Assembly (NCBI RefSeq): GCF_910592395.1
Contig: NC_088321.1
Span: forward strand, 13,206,001-13,270,000
DNA from: Lineus longissimus
Lineage: Eukaryota > Nemertea > Pilidiophora > Heteronemertea > Lineidae
Direction: 5' to 3'
DNA length: 64,000 nt
The translations under genes were made by a program, and so were the position numbers. Shown here piece by piece: positions 37,717 through 48,453 of the stretch. Positions within the stretch are counted from its first letter, which is position 1. Each line of letters begins with the position of its first letter. The notes under the pieces are model-generated. The model was not told where the DNA came from. It was given only the letters and a program-made list of their open reading frames with translations, and did no database searches.

Positions 37717-39339
37717 CCGGCCAATAATCATATCATCCTTATGCTCCCAATATACATTCGCGATACACAATAACCTCTTTCACGTTGCTGATTACCTGCA
37801 TGTATTGAAGCCATTACCGCACATCGTCGTAATCAGTAGCTTTGCCGCTCATTGAAGAAATTGTGTCGATCAGTCAGAATACCAGAATGATAAAAGCCGG
37901 TTACGTCAAATCTGTCAATTCATTGCTGAACTAGCCAATCATGACAAAATTCGCGCTTGAAGACATGATGTGGCAATGCAGTATTATAATCTTGGGTTGG
38001 GTGGGGCATGGCCAACGGACTGTCGTTTAAAACCGAGAATAAAGGATATTATACTTACTTTGGATACATTACATGACGTAGGTGTTGATATCAATATGAG
38101 CTTGACTGCACCACCCACACCTGTTTTACGCCATTCACTGTCCCGGTATTCACTTTCCGATGAACCCACAGTTATTGCAATAAATAGAAAATCAATGAAT
38201 AAGGAGAGATTGTCAGCCCATGAACAATAATCAGTGTCACCATGACTTACTGCATTTGTTTGATAATGGGATTCTGGTAGGCCTCGGTCTAACATATGTT
38301 GTAGTTTGCTAGCTACGTATTTGCCGGGGATCTTGCTCCCATCCAGCAGTCGATAGAAGGCTACTGGAGAGCACGTCCGTAGAAGGAACTGCTGGTTTCT
38401 CTAGGATTGTGAATCCGACAAAACAAGAAAATCACTATTTGTACTTTACTTAAAAACGTAATTCTTGGGCTTCCAAAATATATAAGGGTTGTATAGACGA
38501 GATAGACGATAGACGATAGACGAGAAACGAGAACGAGAACGGCAGCGTTTCCTGTACAGGTGTTGTCGTACGGACAGCTATTCCAGAACTCCCCCGGAAA
38601 TGACATAATACATCAAAGAACACCTTATGAAACTCGTGCCTACGTCAATAATATTTCATTGTCATAGCGTCAATGTCGAGTTACAAAACATATCAAACAT
38701 TATCTAATCACATGCTAAAATAAGAAATGACGATCTTGATTGGGCACGGCACAGATGAAAACCCTGTTATGATTCACCAAAATATAGGCCTATTTAAACT
38801 GTTAAGTACATGTACAAGCAAAGACTAAACAAGCTACCTATCTGTAACACATACACACAACCAAAACAGCGCCGTGTGGGATTGATCTAAGAAAATGAGG
38901 GACACAGTGATGTAAGTATCATTCCCAAAGGTAGCTTCGCGAAAATACTTTTCGGCTACTGTATGTGTAAATACCCTTTTCACAGGCAACTGGAGTTTAC
39001 CATGACATAAAAATGATTTTTCATATGACATCATCACCAAAATCATTTAAAATATCATCAACATTCAGACCTGGACAACTTCAAATGAATTACTTGAACG
39101 AGTGTGCTTGTAGTTACTTTTGGATTTTTTGAGGTCACATTTTGGCAACATTTCTGTCGACAATTTCCTGTAGTGTTTTTGCACGGCAATTCCTCGACCC
39201 ACTAGACAAATGTGAATAGAACGTGCATGTTTGTAATTTTGAGCGAACAATTGCTATCGGAAGGTGTTGCAAAGCGTCAGGACTAAATAATATGCAGCAT
39301 GCTCCTAAAGCAAACTTTAACCCCATGCACGCTGGTATT

Positions 39340-39480
39340 TTACCCGTACCTATTTTACCTAGTACCTATTTTACCCGTACCTAATTTACCTGTACCTATT
39401 TTACCGTACCTATTTTACCGTACCTATTTTACCCGTACCTATTTTACCCGTACCTATTTTACCTGTACCTATTTTACTGG
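39340..39480. repeat. TACCTATTTTACCCG minisatellite
   Basis: About nine units of 14-17 bases (CCGTACCTATTTTAC), some with an extra C or T. It lies about 400 bases before the first aminotransferase exon that I can place. Confidence 0.85.
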
Positions 39481-39884
39481 ATACCGCAAAAAATGCTAGA
39501 GGATAAATGATTGGCAATATCCCTCCTCAAAATTTCGGCAAAATTTGATCCAAAATGACTACGGGTCACAAAACCGGCGGCTATTTGGGCAAAGGGCACA
39601 GGACGTACGCATTCACATTTTGTGATAAAATTTTGCTTTTGGAGCTTGCTGCATTGCATTGTATTGTTTAGGCCCGACACTTTACAACACCTTTCGAAAG
39701 CAAGTATTCCCCAAAATTACAATCATGCACGTTCTGTACTAGAATGTCCATGAATTGCCGTACAAAAACAATTCAGGACAACAAGATTATTGGTAAATGT
39801 AGCCAAAATTTTACATCCAAAAATCCAAGATGGCGTCCGATGACATAACCCTTAAGAAACATCCCTTTCTATCTCTCTTTGCAG

Positions 39885-42800
39885 GGAGTTAGAGCGGATG
39901 TGCAGCGGAGATTCAGCGATCAGCCTGCTTGTGGTATGTTTTCACACCTCCACATAATACACATCAACGAGAATGTTTTTCAACACAATATAGCTAAGCT
40001 AAGCACAAAACAATGTTTTAAAGTAGAATAAACAAATCAAATCTGATTAAGGGTTTGTATCTGTTTACCAACAAAATGAATACTTAAAAATAGTGATTGG
40101 CATTGGCATACACTGACTGTAAGCCAAGCCGAGCTCAAATTTATTGGTAATTTTGTCTTTACCAAACATGGTAAATTAGAGTGCTAGACCTCTTGATAAT
40201 TAACATTTCAAATTGTATTTTGATATTCCTGCTATTTCAGGGGTTCCCCGACTATAGTCCTCCAGAAAATCTCGTGGAATACATCAAAGACACTGTTAGC
40301 GGGAAGAACATTATACTGAACCAGTACTGTACAACAACAAACGTCAGTATACCAATGAAGAACCGGCGTTAGGATAAATGCCAGTGGCGGCGCCACAATC
40401 GATCGTACCTTCTGACGCCATGACGTCATTTTCTGGTGTGTTGACGTCGCATGAGGTCAATCACGGGAAACCATTGCGTACATTTTTGCACAGGATTTCA
40501 ACAACAGAAAACGTGCCCAATAACTGGCATCGCGCATATTTTCCGCAAAATTATCTTAAGAAACTGACAACTCAATAGATTTAAAACAGGAAGATGCAAA
40601 CGTCGCCGAAATCGGTCGAAAATAAGCGATCGTTTTCAGGCTCAGAAATAACATGATAATGCATTGGAAATGGAGAGTTTCGGTATGATCGATTGCAGCG
40701 CCACGCGGCGGATAAATCGCGCCGGTTCCTCATTGCAACTTATCCTTTATATACGGTTATCTACCTTTATTTGGCCTTGCTGCCCGGACGTGACCAACCG
40801 GAATATGCCAAATATACGTTAGTAACTCTCCCACTGGTTGGCACACGATTACCGGTAAACCGAAATGCTGTGCGCCTATATCTGGTGAATTTATGATTAT
40901 TGTTTCTTTAAACATCGATGTTGTGTGTAATGATAGCTAGCAGATGTAGAGCAGAGTCAGTAAATTGGGCAAGAGAGCAGTTGTTACCAATGGTGAGGCT
41001 AGGAGATTGGCATTCATTAAAAGTCTGTCCTCTCATTTCAGGGCCATCTCCCACTGCTGGAAGCATTCGCTGACCTCTATTCCCCCAAATTCAACAGAAC
41101 CTTGCACCCACTCAAAAATATTGCCACGTCTATTGGAGCGACAGGTGCATTGATGAAGCTATTCAGGTCGTTTACATTACCTGGGGACGAGGTAACGAAA
41201 CATTTTTTGGTCTATTTTATCCGTTTGAAGTTTGACAGGAATAATTTGAATTTGAATATATCCATTGGGCTCTAATTACATTCCTTGAAACTTTCGCCCC
41301 ACTGTAAATATCCGATATTAACCATTTTTGTTGTTTGTTTTAGTTTGTTTGATCGCATGATCTGCATTAGGTAAAGGAATTAATACCGAGCTGTTATTGT
41401 TTATAATTAACCCGACCACTCGGGTAGGCCGAAAATGCGGAACAAAACCCGAGATGCCAGCCGAGTGATTTGGACATAATTTGAGGTCCAACCATGCGTG
41501 GTCTTGATGAGACAACGAATCACCCAGAGCGACGATGTTTATCTTTGTTGTAAAATGGCTGCACATTTGCGAGCGAGCATGCATGCATGTAGCCTGAATT
41601 ATGACTATTGGCTTCGCCTGGCGTCAGAAGTGGGAAATAGACATACACTGTAGTTGAACCAACAGTAATTATATAGGCCTATGAACGAACGGCGTACCAC
41701 TTAAGCAGGGGTGTTGGGGACACCATTTTCGACCCCGTGCCTTACGCTGAATGAATGACCCAGATATAAAAAGGTCACTGTCACTTGATGGGATGAAAGG
41801 CTGGTTGGCCCTGGCATCTAAGAAAGAATCGTAACTTCATCGTTATTTCATTTTGCAATTTCAGATAATTTTATTTGAACCCTACTATACCCTCTTCTAT
41901 CACATGATGCAGGACACTAGTGGCGCCACCGCTGTCACAGTGCCATTACACTTGGTAGGTATACATACGAGAAAATGTTTAAACTATTCTCCGAGCAGAT
42001 CGAAGTATACACTCTCTCTCTCTCTGCCAACTCATATTTCCATGACACCATGCGGACACGGGTGCGTGATAAAAGTAAAATCAACTCGAGCAATCAGCCT
42101 CAGGTAACCTACAGAAAACACACAAGCACTTGGACATCAAAGAGTCCATTGTTTTGTAGGCTGTGAAAATTAATTGACTTGGGATCGATCTGCCGACTGC
42201 AAGGTAAGAGGCAAAATAACGTTCAGCAAAACACCAGTGGCGATCAAGCAGATCGACTTATGCACTCTCTGCAAATCGGCTTTCTCAATGTGTTCCTGCT
42301 CTGAATTGAGCTGATTTCGAAAGTTTGCTCTTTCCCGAAGTTTCTCTTTGATTGTTGACAATCACTCTCTGTAATGGCCGTCTTGTTCTAGAATCGTTCA
42401 CCGAATGCTGTACCTCCAACAAGTGCAGATTTCACATTCGACCCCGAAGAATTGGAGGCAGCATTCACGGAGAAAACCAAGATGCTTCTTTGTAACACGC
42501 CTCACAATCCAACAGGAAAGGTAAAGTTAAAATTGTTCTGTATAGCTTTGTATTTGATGTTAAATTTCATTATGTATATCTTTGTATACAGCAGCCCACA
42601 CAATCCAACTGGAAAGGTAAACTGGTGTTGTGTGGCTTTTGTATATGCAACAGCGAAGATAAACTCGTTTGTAGTCAACTGTCATCTGAATCCAACAGAA
42701 AATTTCTGGTCTATAGCGCTAACAATCACCCAATGAGAGGACTCCGCCTTATTGCCTCGACCCAACCGGAAGAGGCCAAATTTACGCTAGTATCACTAAG

Positions 42801-45800
42801 CAACCGTCCGTTACCAATGGTGAGGCTAGGGGATTTTAGAACCTGTCGACCATAGTCCAACAGGAAGTGTCAGGGTAGCTGGTGCAGTTATGTTTTACTT
42901 GACAGTGAATTGAGGGTTTGTATGCAACAGTTTCACAAGGGCAACTCGCCTGCGCGTTTAATGGCCTGTGTACACTAGTAAAATATTAACAACATTTTTA
43001 CAACATTTCCAGTTGCAACAAATGTTGCAAAAATGTTGCGTAGTGTGTACAGAGCAAAATGCGTTTTACAACATGTTGTAAAATTGTTGTAAAATTGTTG
43101 CAAATTAAATGCAAAGCAATTCTTTGTTGCATGTTGTAAAAATGTTGCAAACTCTTCAGCCAATCAGAAATAGGATTTGCGTCATGTGATCTACCTGAGG
43201 TCATGTGACTTGAACAAGAAGCTGGTATAGCAACTCTCAAGTGAGTGTCTTGCTTCGTAGGGTGGTGAAACCTTTTCTAGAAGTTTCATCCATTCGCAGG
43301 AAGTTTTTGTATGACGGCTTGTCAGTCAGCCGCAACTCCTTTAACATGCAGTGATATGCCCCATGATCCAGCCTCATTTTCATCCAGGGCCAGGTCCATA
43401 TTATCTTTGGTTATTTCGCCGCCTCTTCCGCCTCCGCTCAACAAAGAAAGCTAGAATTGCTGCAGAAGCACTCAAAACACATCTTCTCTCCTTGGAATCA
43501 TCCATTTTCCCTCCAAAATACCATTTCCCTTTGTTCCCACTAAAAAGTTTGCAGCAGTTTACCAACATGTTGTAAAATTGTTGCTAATTTGTTGCAATTT
43601 TGTTGCTAGTGTACACAGAACCTTGAAGGGCTTGTTGAAAAATTGTTGTGAAAATGTTGGTAAAATGTTGAAAAAATGTTGCTAATATTTTACTAGTGTA
43701 CACCCTGCTTTAAGTTCGATTTCTCACCAAGCACTATTCCACGCGTAGGTCCTTCCTCAAAGTGCTTCGTCATCCATGAATCATTGGACTATAAAGGGGC
43801 GGCTACTAAGCGCTCACGACCCACCACGCTACCGCACTGTCGTAGATATGCCCTTTTTTAAAATCCAGAATGATCATCAGAAGTTCAACATGGCCGCTAC
43901 ATTTTATTTGTATCTGAATCCTTTTAGATGTTCACGAGAGAAGAAATGGAGATCGTTGCCAATCTCTGTAAGAAACATGATGTGATCTGTATCGCTGACG
44001 AAGTCTATGAGATGTTCACATATTCTGACCAAGAGCATATCAAAATGGGTAAGTACAAAAAAATGTTCAGATATTCTGATCAAAACGGGTAAGTCTATGT
44101 GATGTTCACATATTCTGACCAAGATATGAATAGTCAGCCGACAGTTGGTGATATTGGCGCTTATAATGCCATAGTCCTTTGAACGTAGTGCATCCTCATT
44201 CCAGCTACCCTCCCCGGCATGTGGGAACGAACGGTTACCGTTGGAAGCGTCGGAAAACTGTTTGGCATGACAGCCTGGGCGACAGGGTATGTCATTGGAC
44301 CGGAGCACCTGATTGAAAAATATCTACAGCGGGTCGTCATACCCATGAACACTGTTTTACAGGTAAGTTTATTTTGACAACCTTTTGGCTGAAACATACG
44401 TTGGCCTGTGAGCATTTTACCGTGTCATTATACGGTTTGCACGAGTTGTGGTTATTGGTCTTGTGTCACTGTCTTCGACAAGAGAATTATTCATCCAAAT
44501 TGCTTGGCAATTTGTTTCTTCCTCGATACAGTCTTTTACATGCATAAACAGATTTTTCCTTCCATTCGCAGTCTTTTCTCTGCGTTGGATCTGGTGAGTG
44601 TTTTGCTTCCAACTGGAAGTAGTTGGGCACCGATTGGGTTCATTCGACTGGGGCTTCTGGCGGAAAGTTAGACGTCTGTCACAAGCCACTATCCACTTGC
44701 ATGTTGTATCTTTTGCTTGTTTGGTCAATGATCATGATAGGCACCAGCAACTTCTAGCAGACTACCATGTAGGCCCGGATGCAAGGTTCGGCCGACTTCA
44801 AATTCGTATATTTTTTTTTGCACAGGACGTATACGCCCAGGCCTACCGCCATGAACTGAACCGCCTCGACCAACCAAACTGTTTTTTCAAAGCACTACCA
44901 AGAGAATTGAAGGCCAAGCGTGACCAAGTGATGCATATCATGTCGGGAATTGGGCTCGAGCCTATTGCACCTGAGGGTGGATACTTTATATTCGCCGATG
45001 TTTCCAAGTTCGACGGTAGGTACAAGTGCGCTGTGTATGAGGATGAAAAGTATTTTGTAAGTGAGGTAGTTTTATGTAAGTGGGAAGTGTTTCGTTGTGC
45101 TATGTAAGTGGAAAGTGTTATGTAAGTGGGGAAGTATTACATGTATTATGTAAGTGGGATTTTTGTGTAAGTGGGCATGTGTTATGTAAGTACGATCGTG
45201 TGTTGTTAGGGTATGTCTGACTTTCAGGTGTAAAGATATTGCCATTTGCCTTGCAGACCAATACTGTCAGGCTTCCGGAGACAAGGCGTCCAACTTTGCC
45301 TTATGGCTCTGCAAGGAGAAGGTGGGTTAATAATTGGTTTATTTCCCTTGGAAAAAGTTGCTATAAGTGCTGTGCTTTGATGAACTTAAGGATTGACCAT
45401 AGGTAACACAATTTTGGCTAGAACTTAAAATCCTAAAGTAATTAGAACTCCTTCAAAAAATTAGGTGAATGCCCATTTGAAATAGAACCTGGGAGGCTGT
45501 TTTCTCTTGAAAACAAAGAACAGACTCCCACTCTTGAAATTGGTATTCAATTCCTTTTGAAATAGTTCTGATTGCTTTAGGATTTCACGTTCTAGCCAAA
45601 ATGGTGGTGCCTCTGGTGAACCCTTAATCATCCTCTGTCATTGTTTAGGTCGATTCCGAAGCGACTGAAGCTATCAGTGGAGTCTTTTCCTGGGGGTTGA
45701 TTAGCCCTGGCCCAGAGGTCACCAGGATATCTCCCCAGTTTCAGCCTTGGTTAAGTTTGTAAAGTAGCTCTCACTGAGATCTTTCAAGAATCACCTCGTT

Positions 45801-47007
45801 CTTGGTGTAAAACAAGTGTCCTATGGCCATTTTCAAGTCGAATGCTTGGTGGAAGCCCACAGTCAACCGAACACCATATAAAACAGATGAGCCCTGAGAC
45901 TGATAGAGAAAGGTAGTTTAGGGTTACCCGTTAGATGATCCTGCTCAGAGATGAAGCAACGTCATCCTGGGCTGGCGAAGCAGTCTAAGCCCCCCCCCCC
46001 CCCCCAAGAGAGATTAACAGTGCATGATAGAATTTCGTGCCCCCCCCCCCCCTCTCTCTATCCTAGGATATCTTTAAACGATAAAGAAGTAGAAAATGTA
46101 TTCCGTGAAAAAGTGTTGTAACTCTTGCATTCTGACGGATTGTGGTGGCTCTATAGAGCCATGACCGTCAGTAGCTCCGAGATTAAAGCCCATAATTGGG
46201 TCATGTTATATTTCATGATGACACATTTCAGGGCATTGGCGTAGCCCCAGCATCAGTATTCTACAGCACGGCGAACTCACATCTTGGAGAAAACTATATT
46301 AGGATCTGCTTTGTCAAGGTAAACATTCATTCTTGGACTATTTTGAAGGAAAAAAATGCACGGGAGTATGGAGGTCACTATTCTTTATCAAGGGCAAAAG
46401 TATAACAGGTGATACAAAACTGTACTCAATCATTTTTTTCAAGTTAATTTTTTAAATTGAAATAGCTTTTCAATATGTAGAATATATTTGTATGCGAACT
46501 GTCTAGTTTCCAAAGCATCACAGCAGAATGATGTCTCATTTTTCTGTATCGTGCAGGAGGAATTCCCAAGATACACAAACTGTACGTGAAATCCAAAGGG
46601 TCACCTGGGCAAGCTTGATGGCACTGGCCCCGATGAAATCCGTTTTAACTAATCATCTTACACCGGTCTTGAAACGGTTGTACATGTACATGCCCATACG
46701 TAGCTGAATAATATCTTAATGAAGAATACAGTTGAAGAGCTGCATCGGGATTTCCGCCCTTCGTACCGCCTCACAGTAATCTCGGGTCATGAAAATAATA
46801 AACGAAGTAACGTGGCGATATTGTGCATTGTTTTTTCAGAGTGAGGCTACCCTCAATATCGCCGAAGACAGATTAAAAGGCGTAAAGGTATCAAGGAACA
46901 ATGACGAGATTTGCAACGTTTTGGCCAATGGCAAAGGCGGTTTGGCCAATTGTAAAGATGATTTAGTCAATGGCAAAGAAGATTTGACCAATAGCAAAGA
47001 CGGTTAG
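39885..47007 (+). CDS. Kynurenine aminotransferase / glutamine transaminase K-like enzyme
   Basis: A PLP-dependent class I aminotransferase that would use kynurenine, glutamine or cysteine conjugates with a 2-oxo acid. Exons are 39,885-39,933, 40,241-40,342, 41,042-41,191, 41,865-41,954, 42,392-42,520, 43,928-44,048, 44,205-44,362, 44,826-45,015, 45,257-45,321, 46,232-46,318 and 46,840-47,007. All are in phase, about 435 residues; the first exon with the ATG was not found. Family blocks seen are GFPDYSPPE, ILNQY, HNPTGK, IADEVYE (PLP-ring Asp and Tyr), TVGSVGKLFG (Schiff-base Lys), APEGGYFIFADVSKF and YIRICFVK (substrate-carboxylate Arg). The Lys/Arg that normally follows the active-site Lys by eight residues and contacts the PLP phosphate is Ala here (TAWATGY). 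The final exon continues into a coding minisatellite and stops at a TAG within it. Confidence 0.93.
42521..42740. repeat. Intronic duplication of an exon end with its splice donor
   Basis: The end of the exon at 42,520 (CACAATCCAACAGGAAAG|GTAAAG and ~50 bases of intron) recurs at 42,599-42,616 as CACAATCCAACTGGAAAG|GTAAAC with similar following sequence. A weaker third trace (AATCCAACAGAAAA) lies near 42,690. Confidence 0.75.
42968..43703. mobile_element. ~736-bp MITE in an aminotransferase intron
   Basis: Terminal inverted repeats GTGTACACTAGTAAAATATT at the left and AATATTTTACTAGTGTACAC at the right, flanked on both sides by CCT (3-bp target duplication). Subterminal regions are packed with TGTTGTAAAA and TTGTTGCAA words in both orientations. 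No transposase frame is seen, so it is non-autonomous. Confidence 0.85.
44049..44126. repeat. Second exon-end duplication with donor in the same gene
   Basis: The exon end at 44,048 (GATGTTCACATATTCTGACC... then GG|GTAAGT) is repeated twice in the following intron: AAATGTTCAGATATTCTGAT then ACGG|GTAAGT at about 44,066-44,094, and GATGTTCACATATTCTGACC at 44,100-44,119. Confidence 0.75.
45057..45191 (+). repeat. Cluster of seven GTAAGT donor-like hexamers
   Basis: GTAAGT occurs at 45,057, 45,076, 45,104, 45,122, 45,150, 45,167 and 45,186, mostly inside ATGTAAGTGGG units, just downstream of the exon ending at 45,015 whose own donor is GTAGGT. Confidence 0.85.
45388..45625. mobile_element. AAGG..TTGACCATAGGTA MITE, copy 2
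   Basis: Left end AAGGATTGACCATAGGTAAC with TTTTGGCTAGAA. Right end TTCTAGCCAAAATGG and CTCTGGTGAACCCTT. Same family as 36,869-37,102, in an aminotransferase intron, with TTAA at each border. Confidence 0.7.
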
Positions 47008-47172
47008 GCCAATGGCAAAAACGGTTTGGCCAATGGCAAAGAAGATTTGGCCAATGGCAAAGACGGTTTGGTCAATAGCAAAGACGATTTGACCAATGGC
47101 AAAGAAGATTTGGCCAATGGCAAAGACGGTTTCGCCAATGGCAAAGAAGATTTGGCCAATGGCAAAGACGAT
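46921..47172 (+). repeat. 21-bp coding minisatellite at the aminotransferase C-terminus
   Basis: Twelve units of 21 bases (TTGGCCAATGGCAAAGAAGA + T), each encoding LANGKED or LANGKDG type heptads. The first four are inside the reading frame. The fifth unit starts with TAG in place of TTG (47,005-47,007) and ends the protein. The remaining units stay in the same frame and would run to a stop ending at 47,229. Confidence 0.95.
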
Positions 47173-47229
47173 TTGGCAAAGTGTTGGGCTATATTAAAGA
47201 ATCTATATACAATTGTAAATCATATTTGA

Positions 47230-47907
47230 AGTATTTATATATAGCTTTTCCTTTTAGAAAATCTATAGGAAATTGCCATATATAATCTATATTGAATCAA
47301 TATAGATTTTGAACGGCCCTCATTTTCTTTATAGATTTTTTCACGGAAATGTTTCCCCGTGAGATAACCATGGTAGCGATATCACAATGGCCTAGTCTCT
47401 GACATTCGGATGCAATGCACAGACTAAGAGGATGGTATGAATATAATGATTATGTGATTTATAATTTGGTTATGTTGCATTTTTTACAGGGGAATCCTTG
47501 TAATTAGGCTACTGGTGTGTTCTACGAAAATAGAAATGTACTCTCTGCTATGCCGTAGTGCACTTATTTTGCATAGGACTATCTTGAAATTTTTGATTGT
47601 ATGTATATATGTTACCTGTTATATTTATGTATACCGCATGTGAAGAGTATATTTGATTTTTAATTGTTGGCACTTCTATTATTAAACTGCACCTCAGCTC
47701 AGTTATGGCTTCCAGTTCAATGCCCGAGAGAGCTGTGGGATCTTGTGTTGTAAGTCGCTCCTCCATCGAAAGTTCTATTAGTATCACCAGTACACAGCAT
47801 CATCTCTAAAACTAAAACATCTTAAATCACTCAATTCGAGTTCTTCTCTTCCTCCTTCAGCCATATTTATTTTACATTGATTACAGGTAATACAGGAAAA
47901 ACAATTA
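47230..47907. other. 3' region after the aminotransferase
   Basis: AT-rich, containing short direct and inverted ATATAGATT-type repeats (47,260-47,335). No gene seen. Confidence 0.4.
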
Positions 47908-48447
47908 CGCAGTGGATATTTTGCCGTGAACCGGTCGAGAGTTATTTTCGCTATTTTGCCGTGCACTTCCGTTGGACATGTGCAGTTCGCGTTTTTCGGA
48001 CTTAGCGTTTTTCCGTAATGCTGTTTGCCGGCAAGACTTGCCAGGGAGTCCAACTTACTTTTGATTGGGTCGTTGACCAGAACTCTGCTGCGGTTCATAT
48101 TTTCGGCCACCTTTGATGCATGTGAACCGCAACTCATAGTATTTGATCTCGTCATTTTCCGGCAGATGCTTCAGTCTTTTCCAGGCAGCAGTAATTGTCC
48201 TTGAATCTCGCCGCCAGTATGATATATGCTGCTCTTCTCTTTTTCTAAAGCTCTTATTGCGATCTGAACTTTGTGAAATGAGGAAAATTCGTCCCGATCA
48301 AGCATGTCGAGAGTGAGATCGTCAACACGGCGGACAAATCTGAAAAATGCCAAGTCCGAAAAACGCGAACTGCGCATGTCCAACGGAAGTGCACGGCAAA
48401 ATAGCGAAAATAACTCTCAACCGGTTCACGGCAAAATATCCACTGCG
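47908..48447. mobile_element. ~540-bp non-autonomous DNA transposon with ~95-bp terminal inverted repeats
   Basis: The left end CGCAGTGGATATTTTGCCGT and the right end ACGGCAAAATATCCACTGCG are complementary, and the match continues for roughly 95 bases (GTGCACTTCCGTTGGACATG and its complement are inside). AAACAATT occurs at 47,899-47,906 and 48,448-48,455, an apparent 8-bp target duplication with one extra A at the left junction. An 8-bp duplication is typical of hAT elements; that class assignment is inference. Frames inside are not transposase-like. Confidence 0.85.
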
Positions 48448-48453
48448 AAACAA

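Larger units (their letters stand above)
35358..39339. other. Gene-poor stretch between G2 and the aminotransferase
   Basis: No gene recognised. The missing first exons of G2 and of the aminotransferase may lie here. It contains a MITE at 36,869-37,102, a palindrome cluster at 37,560-37,716, and a GATAGAC-type microsatellite near 38,490-38,525. Confidence 0.5.

Noticed and set aside
47784-48155. 123-codon minus-strand frame
   Set aside because: Largely inside the ~540-bp MITE and its inverted repeats; no transposase similarity.
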